DNA of 64,000 nt, taken from positions 1,637,111 through 1,701,110 of the forward strand of contig JAHNZQ020003147.1 in the NCBI GenBank assembly GCA_019155205.2. Direction: 5' to 3'. Each line of letters starts with the position of its first letter. Position 1 is the first letter of the stretch. Shown piece after piece: positions 30,168 through 39,999 of the stretch. The notes below the pieces were generated by a model. The model was not told the DNA's origin. It did not search any database and saw only the letters and a list, made by a program, of their open reading frames with translations. A program made the position numbers and the translations under genes. Source of the stretch: Gracilaria vermiculophylla (Eukaryota; Rhodophyta; Florideophyceae; Gracilariales; Gracilariaceae).

Positions 30168-30601
30168 CCCAAGTTCTCGCTTTGAAGACAATTTTCACGG
30201 CTTGACGGCAACTTTCCGCTTCGCCGACCCGTGGTCGACGTGCTCTACTATTTGATAGATGTTCTTCAGGGTTCAAAAATTTGGAGCCCCGGTTTAGAAA
30301 CCGGTCTCCAGTAATGAATGCAAGACGAGCTCGTGGGAGCCGCGCGCCAAGCTTCGCCGAGCTTCCACTGNNNNNNNNNNNNNNNNNNNNNNNNNNNNNN
30401 NNNNNNNNNNNNNNNNNNNNNNNNNNNNNNNNNNNNNNNNNNNNNNNNNNNNNNNNNNNNNNNNNNNNNNCCCAAAATGTTTCCTCCCTTGCCTGAAACC
30501 TGAAGAAGTTTCCGAGCAGACTCCCTACCCTGGTTCAACTTTTCAACACACGATCCACACGTGGGGATTGCGAGAAAATTGTCTTCAGAGCGATAAGTGG
30601 G
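30168..30601. mobile_element. MITE-like element with ~28-bp terminal inverted repeats
   Basis: The ends at 30168-30196 and 30573-30601 are inverted repeats sharing CCCA at the tip and the 14-mer TGAAGACAATTTTC, with a few mismatches and one gap. GTAGGTG flanks both ends (30161-30167 and 30602-30608). The paralogous copy of the surrounding repeat at about 41415 lacks the insertion and has a single copy of the flank, so the insertion is shown by comparison within the window. No transposase is present, and 100 N lie inside. A 7-bp target duplication leaves the superfamily open. Confidence 0.75.
30371..30470. other. Assembly gap of 100 N inside the MITE
   Basis: Exactly 100 N, a placeholder. The element's true length is unknown. 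Confidence 0.95.
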
Positions 30602-32099
30602 GTAGGTGCACGAGACGCGACGCAGCACGCTCATGAAGGGGGTGAATGTCAAGCGTCTTGTTTCGCTTTGCAACGGGGCGCGCGACACACCGCTGGTATA
30701 TGCGGAGCGCTCGAAATGCGGGCTGCGGCACGCCGCCGATGAGATGCCGGCAGGGGATGGAGCTGTGGCGCAAATGGCGTGTCATGCGAAACGTCGGCAC
30801 GTTTTCCGCGTGAACGACGACGTCTGCATTTGAGACGACTTCATCAATGCGTGCACGCGCAGCAGCACTCATGGCGGCGAGGGCAGCGGTGGCGGCAACA
30901 TGTGACCACGGCGCCCATAGCAAATATACACAGCGCGCCGCGCACGCCGTTGGGCAACATGCCGCTGCCCGGCGGCTGCGATTGCGCACATGAAACAGCG
31001 CTGTGCACCCACACTGGCATCGGCGCTGGCAGCCCGTCTGCTCCATGGCGCCACCCTGGGATACCGGCTGCCACGACTGTATGCCCAACGCCCTTTCCGC
31101 ATTGGCACGAGACCGCACACTTGTGCTGCAGTGCGCTCACGCCCTCTAAATTGGGCTTTTCATATTCGAGCCGTTGTGTAACACTTCGTCTCGCACCTCG
31201 CTCTCTGCGGTTGCAGTCGAAATGGTTCTGGATTTGCCCAACTCTTTTTCTTCTGCGCGTGTAGCCTCCACGATGAAAGACCTCTATCATCGGATAGGCT
31301 GGATGGTTGGGGCACACCGCTCTTGAAATACATATATCTGGATTTATCTAGGACGATTACTGAGTACACTTCGGGGGTTTTTTCAGCGCAGTACTGAGTT
31401 ACAAATGAGCAATAGAACCATCCTTAAACTTTCATTCCTTCATTTGCGCTATACCCGGCAAAAACCCATGCATTATGATCTTTTCTAGCGTTTCAGTTTC
31501 TTTTATTTTTGTTCTGGCCTGCGATAAAATCTATAGCTTACTTGAAACGGTAAAATGCCGACTTTTGCCGACTATGATTTCAAAACTTATTAGTATATCT
31601 ATTGATCAACATTGGTCGATCGTGCACTTTTTCATCTAGACGGAGAGGTAAAAACTTTCTTTTCTCGCACCCATCTCTCCAAAGCGAAACGATTTTCATT
31701 AAAGACTTTGAAAGATCCGGAATAAGATTGTGAAACCCTTCGGTAGGATATTTATTCGAAGGATACCCTTGTTGCAGCTTTAAAATCTCATTGACATCTT
31801 CAGAGCTGTGTTCTTGTTTTCTGTGCTTTGTTTGAACGTTTCTGTTGCATTGGAGCGTGTATTATATTTGCACCAATATGCCCGTTGCATTCCGATATGA
31901 TTTTTCGTCTATACTATGAAATATAAAGACGATTGAGAAGCTCGTTTCTCCAAACTTCTAACTTGTTTTTTGATGTTCCTTATTAGCATCATTCCCAAAA
32001 CCATTGATGTTTCTCTTTCATACCGTTTTTGGTGAGAATTCGAATTATGAACCATAGCTTTACATATACCACGCCATTTTTTTGATTCCGTCTCCGTAA

Positions 32100-32375
32100 T
32101 GTAAAAGGTACCTTCTGTGGCTGACAATAAATTTCATCTGTGAGGGACGGAAATTGGATATTCTGGCTGGGACTGACAATTGGAAAGAGATGTTTGCAAG
32201 GGGGCGCTGTTTGAAGGAACGGTCGCAATTATAGAATTCAAAGTAGGGCAAAGGTCGCGAATATGGAATCCAGTAGCGTATATAACGCGGGAGTTTGCTT
32301 GCCTTGGTTCAGAATAGGACGGGCTTTGACCTGTCAGAAGATTAGTTCAGGTAAAAGTAAATCCCAGTCGTTGCA
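32100..32375 (+). repeat. 5' LTR of element D
   Basis: A 276-bp LTR, starting TGTAAAAGG and ending TTGCA. It contains TATATAA (32279-32285) at the same place as in the 3' LTR, a likely TATA box for the element's transcript. Confidence 0.9.
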
Positions 32376-32376
32376 C

Positions 32377-32388
32377 TGGTAGCATCGC
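32377..32388 (+). other. Primer-binding site of element D
   Basis: TGGTAGCATCGC, one base after the LTR. It starts with the TGG needed to pair with a tRNA CCA end and resembles the initiator-Met site. This contrasts with element B. Confidence 0.7.
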
Positions 32389-32389
32389 T

Positions 32390-33230
32390 ATGGAAAACCC
32401 GATCCCAAACCGAACACCTTCTGTGTCGATCAACCTGAAACCCAATACGCCGCAGGTCTTCAGTGGAACACGAGACTTTCAAATTGTTAACACGTGGCTT
32501 TCTAAGGATGAACAGTACTTCAATCTTATTCAGCTTGCCAACGCAAACGTTAACTTGTCGGATGAGTACAAAATCTTCTATGCAACCACCTTCCTTACTG
32601 AGATTGCAGCCATTTGCTGGTATATGCTTCTCAAGGCCTGTGCGAGTCACTAAACATGGGATAATTTTGTTAGTGTCATCCGTAAGGGATTTTTTTCTGA
32701 AAACCATGAAAGGCGTGCTCGTAATGCATTGCGCTTCTGCAAGCAGATATCTTCCGTGGCTGCACATATTTCAAAGTTTCGCAACATTGTCCTTACTCTT
32801 TCTTATATGATTTCAAGTGAAAAGTGATACAAGTTTGTCAGTGGGCTGTAGTCCAACATTCGGCTTGAAGTCCGTAAAGCTCACTGCCAAGAACTTGAGG
32901 AAGCGACTAAGATAGCCATGCGTGTCGAAGCTGCCTTCCCTGGGATATCAATCCCAACATCTTCCGGACATTCTTCTCCTTTGGCAGATTCTCATACATC
33001 CCCGACGCCTATGTAAATTGGTAGTACTCAAGTGGGCAATTCGCAGCGCGCAAAGCAACTTCTCAAAGATATTCGAAACAATGCTTGCTTCACATGCCAC
33101 AAAGCATTATGTCGCGCTTGGAAGCATCGTCAAAATGGTAATGTAGTGCAGGTTTCAGTGGCCAACATTGAGTTGGATTTGGCATCAGAAGACACTGCTA
33201 ATGTAGATTCCGATAGCTTGGAAAACTAAA
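32390..33230 (+). pseudogene. Element D gag
   Basis: The ATG at 32390 is just after the primer-binding site. The N-terminal capsid part (MENPIPNRTPSVSINLK..., FSGTRDFQIVNTWL) runs to a stop at 32651, and the frame is then broken several times. A later segment has a typical capsid C-terminal helix (QELEEATKIAMRVEAAFPG) near 32890-32945. A zinc-knuckle-like CFTCHKALCRAWKH at 33090-33131 has spacing C-x2-C-x4-C-x4-H instead of CCHC. Confidence 0.75.
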
Positions 33231-33282
33231 GTGTCCTTCTAAAATCAATAAGAGCACGTTAGAAGGATGTTTTCAACCAGAC

Positions 33283-33942
33283 GTGTCGTTGCAGAATCAT
33301 GGTACTACAGATTCTGTCGAGATCAAATGTGTTCCAATGTTTGTCATGGATAGAACATTTAATGGGATCAGAGCTCGGGTACTTAAAGACGATGGGTGTA
33401 TCGCAAACGTGATCTCTCGAGAATTTGCTGAGAGAAACAGGCATCTGCTTACTTTCTCGCCTGTTCTAGTTGATGTCAACCATTTGAAGCAGGGTGCGAA
33501 TGAAATCGCAACTGAAATAATTGCAAATGGCTGCCTGCACCTGGAATCGTACTCATATGCTGGGAACTGGATTGTTGCCATTTGTCGCTGCGATGTGTTA
33601 CTGGATATGACCTGGCACGTAGAGGAAAACCCCCAAGCTGATTATGTCAAGCGTACAGTACGAGTACCCGACTACTTATTGGCTGCTGGTTCCATTCCTC
33701 GCTCGTCACCTCTGGAGGTTAGTAATTTAGGTGTGAAACGTTTTAGACGCCTCCTACGTCGTCAGAAGACGGGCCTTGACGTGTTTCGTGTGGTTGAAGT
33801 CTGTTCCAATCAGCTCAGTACGGTTCCTTCAACGGGCACTAAAACTGATTTGCAAAATGCCAAGGACAGTGAGCTACGTTCATTGCTTTGGGAGTTTTTC
33901 CAGCGTCTTTCAAGAGGAATTGCCAAACGGCTTACCTCCTAA
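33283..33942 (+). pseudogene. Element D aspartic protease region
   Basis: The retropepsin-like site reads LKDDGCIANVIS, so the usual Asp-Thr/Ser-Gly is Asp-Asp-Gly followed by Cys. A flap-like strand region and a CRCDVLLDMTWH segment, equivalent to the second protease motif, follow. The frame joins RT through a shift near 33880. It is likely a broken gag-pol polyprotein segment. Confidence 0.65.
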
Positions 33943-35300
33943 GCGTGTGGTGGATCATGTCATTGAACTTTTACCCGGCAGTAAGCCGCAGCATCGCCCG
34001 CTTTATCAAATATTGCCTACGGATTTGGTTGCAGCCCGTGAATACGTAGAAAAGCTATTGCGGTCTGGTAAGATCCACCCCAGTCGATCATCGCATAGAT
34101 CCTCTTTGTTTCTCGTGAAAGATCCCGGGCGTTCACTTCGCGGAGTGGTTGATCATCGTGGTCTTAACCGTCTCACGAAAAGGAGCAATGCGCTTTTGCC
34201 TCGCTGTGACGAAGTTTTTGACCGGTCGGGGAATTCGCGCTTCTTCTCTAAGTTAGACCTTAAGAATGGTATTCACAAAATCCGTTTGTGTCCTTCTGAT
34301 ATCGCGAAGACGGCTTTTAACGCAAAGTATGGTCAGTTTGAATATCTGGTTATGCCCATGGGGCTATGTAATGCCCCGGCGACGTTTCAGTCTCTCATAA
34401 ACCGTGTTTTTCATGACTGCATTGATCGCTTCCTTATCGTTTATATTGACGACATTCCGATCTACAATAATTCTCGAGATAACCATCTGGAGCATATTCG
34501 TCTGGTTCTCAGCCGTCTGAAGAAGCATCAGCTTTATGCCTGTCCAAGGAAGTGTGCGTTCAGGCGAAAGGAAGCAGAGTTCCTCGGCATTGTCGTCGGT
34601 CGCGGCGGGATCCGTGTTCACCCGCACAAGTTCGATGTCATTCAAAATTGGCCTCGCCCTATCAACCTAACAGAACCTCGGAGTTTTCTCGGCTTGGTGC
34701 AGTTCTTTCGTCGCTTTATTCGTATCTTTCCTGCACGTGCGGCGCCTCTTTATGTTTTCCTGCAGAAAAGTTCGGGTCTTCGTAATTGGGATGAAAGTGC
34801 GCAGGCGGTCTTTGCTGACTTGAAGTCTGCACTCATGAATGCTCCCATTTTGGTGCCACCGGACTGGTCACAGCCGTTTCGGGTGCATATCGATGCTTCC
34901 CAGATAGCTGTTGAGGCTATATTGACGCAGCTAGATGGGGAAGGGCGTAAACAGGCTATTGCCCATTCATCGCAATAGCTTACCGCTGCTGAGCAAAACT
35001 ATACAGCTAATGAACGGGAATTTCTTGCTTTGATCTCTGCGCTTCAACGATTTCGTTGTTATCTAAAAGGTTCGACATTTTTTGTGCTGACTGATAATTA
35101 AATTGTGAAGAGCTACTTGACAAAGAAGCCTCTCAATCGTCAGGAAGCACGCTGGCTTGACTTCATTGCATCTTTCAATATTCGAGAAATCAATCTTGTC
35201 AAGGGAAAGATTCACGTGCTGAGAGATGCAATTTCTCGGATCAATGACCGCCTGTCCATCCAACAGATGCAGTGTACTACGCCGTCCTTTTTGAACTTAT
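33880..35300 (+). pseudogene. Element D reverse transcriptase and RNase H
   Basis: RT is open to 34978: ELPNGLPPKRVVDH, then VVDHRGLNRLTKR, FSKLDLKNGIHKIR (first catalytic Asp), PMGLCNAPATFQ, and IVYIDDIPIYN with the YIDD box. Connection and RNase H follow: HIDASQIAVEAIL, a TAG at 34976, TAAEQNYTANEREFLA, VLTDN, a TAA at 35099, then a region ending INDRLS. Two nonsense codons are the main lesions. Confidence 0.85.
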
Positions 35301-36612
35301 GGCATGTTCTCGGTCGTTCTGAAAACGATCAACAGTTGGGACCGATTTTGGCTGCTTTGAAAGGCTCTTGGCCTGCCGACCGTAAGCAACATCGCGAAAG
35401 CGAAGAGTTGTTACCCCTATTTTCTTTACGGGACTCGCAACTGTTTTACAAGGGTAAGTTGTGTGTGCCTTCGCAGCCTAGGAAATCAGTCCTTGAATTG
35501 GCCCATCATTCGAATGTGGCGGGCCATTTTGCATTCGCCAAGACGTTAGGCCGACTTATTGAGTTTGAATGGAAGCATATGACAAAGCAGGTCCGCCAGT
35601 ACTGTAAGGGTTGTTTGGTTTCTCAGCAGGAGAAGGAATTTCATGGTCACATGTTGAACGATCCAACTGCCCTCCCAGTTCCTACCCGCCGCTGGGGTCT
35701 AGTAGCAACCGATTTTATTGTGAAGCTTCCAAAAACCTCGCGTGGCTATGATGCTATCTCGACCTGGGTAGACCACCTTTCTCGACTTGTACAGTTTATT
35801 GCTTGCATGAATACGGATCAGGCCCCTGATAAAGCTCGTTCTTTCTTCACCACTATCTTTCCTCATCGTGGTCTCCTAGATGCTGTCATTTCCGACCACG
35901 ACCCAAAGTTCACCTCCCAGTTCTGGACGGAACTCATGAAGCTCTGTGGTTTCAAGCTCCAAATGTTCTCAGCAAAGCATTCACAGACTGATGGCGCTTC
36001 CGAGGTCATGAATAGGATGGTGGAAAATTACATTCCTTGTTTCTGCAACTATCAACAGAACGACTGGAACGTGTTTCTACCCTGTGCTGAGTTTGCCTAC
36101 TTCTCTGCAGTATCCAAGAACTTGGGTCTTAGTTCTTTTGAAGTGGACTTAGGATGGAAGCCCAAAGGGCCGCTGGATATCATGCTTGAAACGTCCATCG
36201 CGTTTGAGTCTCTATCGGATTTCCGTGATCGCTTGCAAAGCGTAATGGTCTATGCCTAGTACAATCATGAGCTTGCTAAAGCCAAACAGATTGCTGAGTC
36301 CAGTGTGCATTTCGGTGCCCCAAATATAAGGCCAGCGATCGCGTGTGGATATCCCATAAGCTATTCAAGGATTCATACAGAAATGCGCAGCAGTCATCAA
36401 AATTGTCCGCCAGGGGATACGGTCCGTTTCAGATCCTCGAGTTGGTTGGACAAAATGCAGTTCGCCTGAAACTACCATCGCATATTCGTATTCACCCTGT
36501 CGTGCATGTTTCGCACACAAAGCCTCATCGCGCTCAGCTTGCAGATCTTGCTCAGCCCGCCCGCTCTACTCCTGTTCCGATGGATGTTTCTGCTCTCGTG
36601 CCGCTGATTTAA
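35301..36612 (+). pseudogene. Element D integrase
   Basis: Zinc-binding HHCC is intact (HHSNVAGH and CKGC). The catalytic core has D in ATDFIVKLP, D in VISDHDPKF and E in GASEVMNR. The C-terminal domain carries the GPF motif (GYGPFQILELVG) and the HPVVHVSHTKPH segment typical of Ty3/gypsy integrases. A TAG at 36257 and a frame change before 36343 break it. The catalytic residues themselves are all present. Confidence 0.85.
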
Positions 36613-36795
36613 GTTGACCGGATTCGTGCCCACCGCCGCGAGGCAATCAGTGGTTGACGCTTATGAAGAATTTAAGCACTCATGAGGCCCAATGGCAACC
36701 TACTCGAAATGTTGTCGACGATGGTGGTACATTGACAGAAGCTTTCCGCAACTATATTGTCCACAATGAGCTACTCACTTATTTACATTGAATGC
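36613..36795 (+). pseudogene. Element D chromodomain remnant
   Basis: Following the integrase stop, shifted frames spell VDRIRAHR, then an EAQWQP segment, VVDDGGTLTEAF and a final RNYIVHNELLTYLH. This order matches the chromodomain end of chromovirus integrases. It is broken by stops. Confidence 0.65.
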
Positions 36796-36833
36796 ATCGA
36801 CTTGGTCGTCAATATGAAATGGGATGACAATAG

Positions 36834-37111
36834 TGTAACAGGTACCTTCTGTGGCTGACAATAAATGTCTGGTCTGTGTGGGACTGACATTGGATATTCT
36901 GGCTGGGACTGACAATTGGAACGAAATTTCTGCAAGGGGGCGCTGTGTGAAGGAATGGGCACAATTATAGAATTCGAAGTAGGGCAAAGGTCGCGAATAT
37001 GGAAACCTGTATCGTATATAACGCGGGAGTTTTCTTGCTTTGGTTCAGAATAGGACGGGCATCGACCTTTCAGAAGTTTAGCTCAGGTAAAAATAAATCC
37101 CAGTCGTTGCA
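36834..37111 (+). repeat. 3' LTR of element D
   Basis: A 278-bp LTR, TGTAACAGG...TTGCA, with TATATAA at 37015-37021. It differs from the 5' LTR by multiple substitutions and small indels, so the insertion is not recent. Confidence 0.9.
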
Positions 37112-37116
37112 CGTAA

Positions 37117-37640
37117 CCTGGCGGGGAAGGAAAAACTCATACCTGGTTCCGCCTCTTTAGATGGCTTTCTGATGTCCTGTGCGCTCCATCCCACAAGATC
37201 GACACTCAACCTCGAGATACTCACAGTTCTGACTCTTTCATATCCAGTTTGTTTCCGAATTTCAAAAACCTTATTGTGGCGGAAGTTGCGACCGTAACAT
37301 TTTAAAATGTTTCAAAAAAATTATTATTAAACTTTAAAATGGGATTCAAAATTTTTCATTCATTTGTATGAGTGCCCAAAGTATTTCCAAATCTCCAGTT
37401 TTTGTTGAACAGGTTAACCACCTTTACTTTCGAAGTTGAATAAGCAACATAACGCTCAATAGCTCAATTACTACGGCAGGGCAAAGCGATCGGATTAGTT
37501 TACTTTTAAATCCAGTAAATCAATTTCAAAATCAAGCATGAATGAGATCTTGCCATGAGCTGTTGCGTTCTGCTCATTATAATCAACAAAAGCCAGTATA
37601 AAACTTGCGAGAAATCTCATTATAGTGCAATACCACAAAG
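37117..37640. other. AT-rich spacer, no gene seen
   Basis: Right flank of element D. No coding or RNA signal recognised. Confidence 0.5.
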
Positions 37641-38220
37641 GGGAAATGACCACAAAGGATGTTCGAACCTCCCTGTCGCGAGATGGATCACGGGCAGAGC
37701 CTTCCTCGAAAGAGGTACACAAGCCGAGCGTAACTTTAGGGCCAGGCCGTCGCAACGAATACGGGAGGAAGGTTAATGGAGAAACAGGGGATCTGGCAAA
37801 TCCTGTGATTGAGGCAGTTTCCGTATTTTTCGGTGAGAATTCTTTGTATTACATCGGCCTATCTCGGCGCGGCCCGGTAATACATTGGGCCGCGAGGGTT
37901 TTAGGCAAGCCACGTTGAGCGGGTGGCGGATGTAGTCCGAAAAGGGTAAACCGGAGGCCCGGTGGGGATAACCCCGTGCGAGGGCGGACCTGAAAGAAGG
38001 GAAGATTAGTCCAAACAACGGATCTGAGCGTCACGGGCTGTTGACTTCCGTAGTCCACGGAGCACTTCTCCAAGGTGGAGGGCGTTTCCCGCATGGGCGG
38101 CAAGTTCAGACCGAAGATCCCGCATCGTGCGGTTTACTGAGCGCGAACGCCGAAGTGCCGTGGCGCTAGGTACTATAACTAAAGGGCCAAAATGGCCAAA
38201 ATAAATAAGTAAATAAAAAG
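37640..38220 (+). repeat. Possible non-LTR retrotransposon 3' end with AAAT-type tail
   Basis: A block of about 580 bp with clearly higher GC than its surroundings ends in a simple A-rich tract of AAATAAATAAGT type (38201-38217). A GC-rich 3' region closed by such a tail is typical of LINE or SINE ends. No reverse transcriptase is present here. The assignment is tentative. Confidence 0.35.
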
Positions 38221-38690
38221 GCGAGAATACTGAATGAACTGTGCATGGCAGGTGCCAGCCGGCGCCCATACTGTAGCCATCAAACCGCGCGCGACTCCCG
38301 CGCGCGTTCCGGGATGCCATCCAGTGCCCGTACCAAGTCGCGAGACACGCGCCTGCAGCGTTATGGCCGAACCGGAATCCGGTGAATCGGCAAAGTGTCA
38401 AGAAAAACATCCACGGAGGGCGTTTTACTACACTCATCACGACATATGCAATACAAGAAAACCTTGGATGTCTCATATTGGTTAATGGGAATAGTTCTGT
38501 ATTTATTCTCAATCTTTTGGCGTTCTAATGTAAATTCATTACTCCGAAATCTCTGAGAAACGATTCTATGGAAGCTATTGTACTAGATCCTAGAATTATT
38601 TATTGTGAACATGGTTGCAATCTAAATTTACACATAAACGCAGATTGATCTGTTTTAAGAAATCAATTTATTGGTAATCCATATTTAGAA
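38221..38690. other. Spacer, no gene seen
   Basis: It includes a short imperfect palindromic GCGCGCG tract (38287-38309) and otherwise AT-rich sequence. No feature supported. Confidence 0.4.
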
Positions 38691-38699
38691 AGATTGCGA

Positions 38700-39332
38700 A
38701 AAGGGCATAGGGTTCAACCAGCGCTATTTTGAAATTTAATAAGTGGTTATCGTCCTCTTACAGTACAACATGTTTGTGATATCGTGGATTGGTTCTGGTG
38801 TGGATGTCAAAGACCTGTCAAAATTATGGGTACTGCTCTTCTTTCTATTTTGGTGATTGGTTTCAATTTTGGGCTTCGTTTCGAAAAACTTTCAAAAATA
38901 AGAGTGGATAATGTTTCTGTGTGGTCCAGAGGAGTTCAAATTTCGTTGTGTGAATCTATAAAAAAAACTTTGTATTTCAAAGATACAACGAACTGAGAGA
39001 ATTGGAGGGGATTACTGGTCTACGTCACTCACTTTTCACGGATATATTTACATCCCTATATTTATGGTTATCTATAAGAGGATGTATTCGTGGCCCTTTT
39101 CTTTGTGACATCTGATGTAAAAGGGAAGGACAGTTTCTCGACACGTCTAAGCCATGGAATTCCAAAAGTCTTACTTTTTTTTCGTTGCCCTATGTGGAAC
39201 ATTGGGGTTGGAAGAGAAGAACTAAGGATGTACACAGGTCGTTCAATTAAAAAAGAAAGTGTGCAGCTGCACAGGTCGCTAGGGTTGAAGGACGAAATGA
39301 TTATGGAAATCATTCAAAATAAAAGGTTCTAA
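38700..39332 (+). pseudogene. Tyrosine recombinase relic (Crypton/DIRS-like)
   Basis: One frame with two stops (38994, 39077). The part at 38784-38996 has a helix-rich segment and FGLRFEKLSKIRVDNV, the place of the first catalytic arginine in tyrosine recombinases. After the stops, the part at 39090-39332 has GREELRMYTGRSIKKESVQL. This resembles the Thr-Gly-His-Ser block with the second Arg box, and is followed by a GLKDEMIMEII helix. The active-site tyrosine is not evident. Crypton or DIRS elements are the likely source. It is not clear whether it belongs to the repeat at 40000-42895. Confidence 0.5.
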
Positions 39333-39999
39333 CGCATCCACACACTACTGTGCAGCGTATAATGATTGCTCAGCGATTCAACTACCGCTTTTTTCTTCTG
39401 TACCTGAGTATGCGGCAAACGGGAGGGTTCCCAACTCACAGTAATGGTGCATTATTGTGAGATAAAGGCTCTCCCGGTGTGTGACATCCGGACTTTCAGC
39501 AATGTCAGCTTCCCTTTTTCTGACTTGCTATTCCAGACATTCAGACATGCTTCCGGCTATCATGTGGCTATTAAACGTAGTTGGAACGATTACTTACTGA
39601 AATAAACCATTAATTAAATTCAGTTATGTCTTTGCTCCTTGATGTTACAATATGAAAACATGGGGCACGCCAATACACGAGTCCATTGTCAGAACAGACG
39701 TCGTTGCCATTCGCACTGTCCATATTGAACATTGGCTCAAGCTACTCTTCTCCTGCGAACACCCAATCGCAACTAAGGTTCTCGGGGTCTCCCACAGCCT
39801 TCAGAACCTCACCTACGCAACGTGTAATAAAAAGTTACAATACGGATGCCTCCAAACGACTGATCATAAGCTTTATAATACTGTTGTTTTTGAAAAACTT
39901 TGTTAGGGTTTTCAGGAAAACTCTTTCTTCTTTGTCACATGAATGTACTTGGCATACCTTAAATTTGAAAAGTAAAACGAAAGTTTTCTGGTCCAGAAT
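39333..39999. other. Spacer, no gene seen
   Basis: AT-rich. Short open frames here have no recognisable motif. Confidence 0.4.

Larger units (their letters stand above)
28745..32000 (-). repeat. Undescribed ~3-kb dispersed repeat, left copy (inverted relative to 40000-42895)
   Basis: Read on the minus strand, 32000 to 28745 matches 40000-42895 in the same order. It begins with an AT-rich part (the stretch around ACACGCTCCAATGCAACAGA, 31840-31859). A part with short degenerate coding-like similarity follows (31180-31370), then a GC-rich unit (30610-31240) and a tandem array (28770-30160). The left copy is additionally interrupted by a MITE at 30168-30601. The outer boundary on the high-coordinate side may be hidden by the Ty3/gypsy insertion at 32100. 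Family unknown. Confidence 0.7.
32100..37111 (+). mobile_element. Element D: Ty3/gypsy chromovirus with perfect target duplication
   Basis: LTRs at 32100-32375 and 36834-37111 both start TGTAA and end TTGCA, and they are flanked by CGTAA (32095-32099 and 37112-37116). The internal order is primer-binding site, gag, protease, RT, RNase H, integrase and chromodomain, all on the plus strand. Stops and frameshifts occur in every gene, but the RT, RNase H and integrase motifs are legible. It belongs to a different lineage from elements A and B. Confidence 0.92.
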
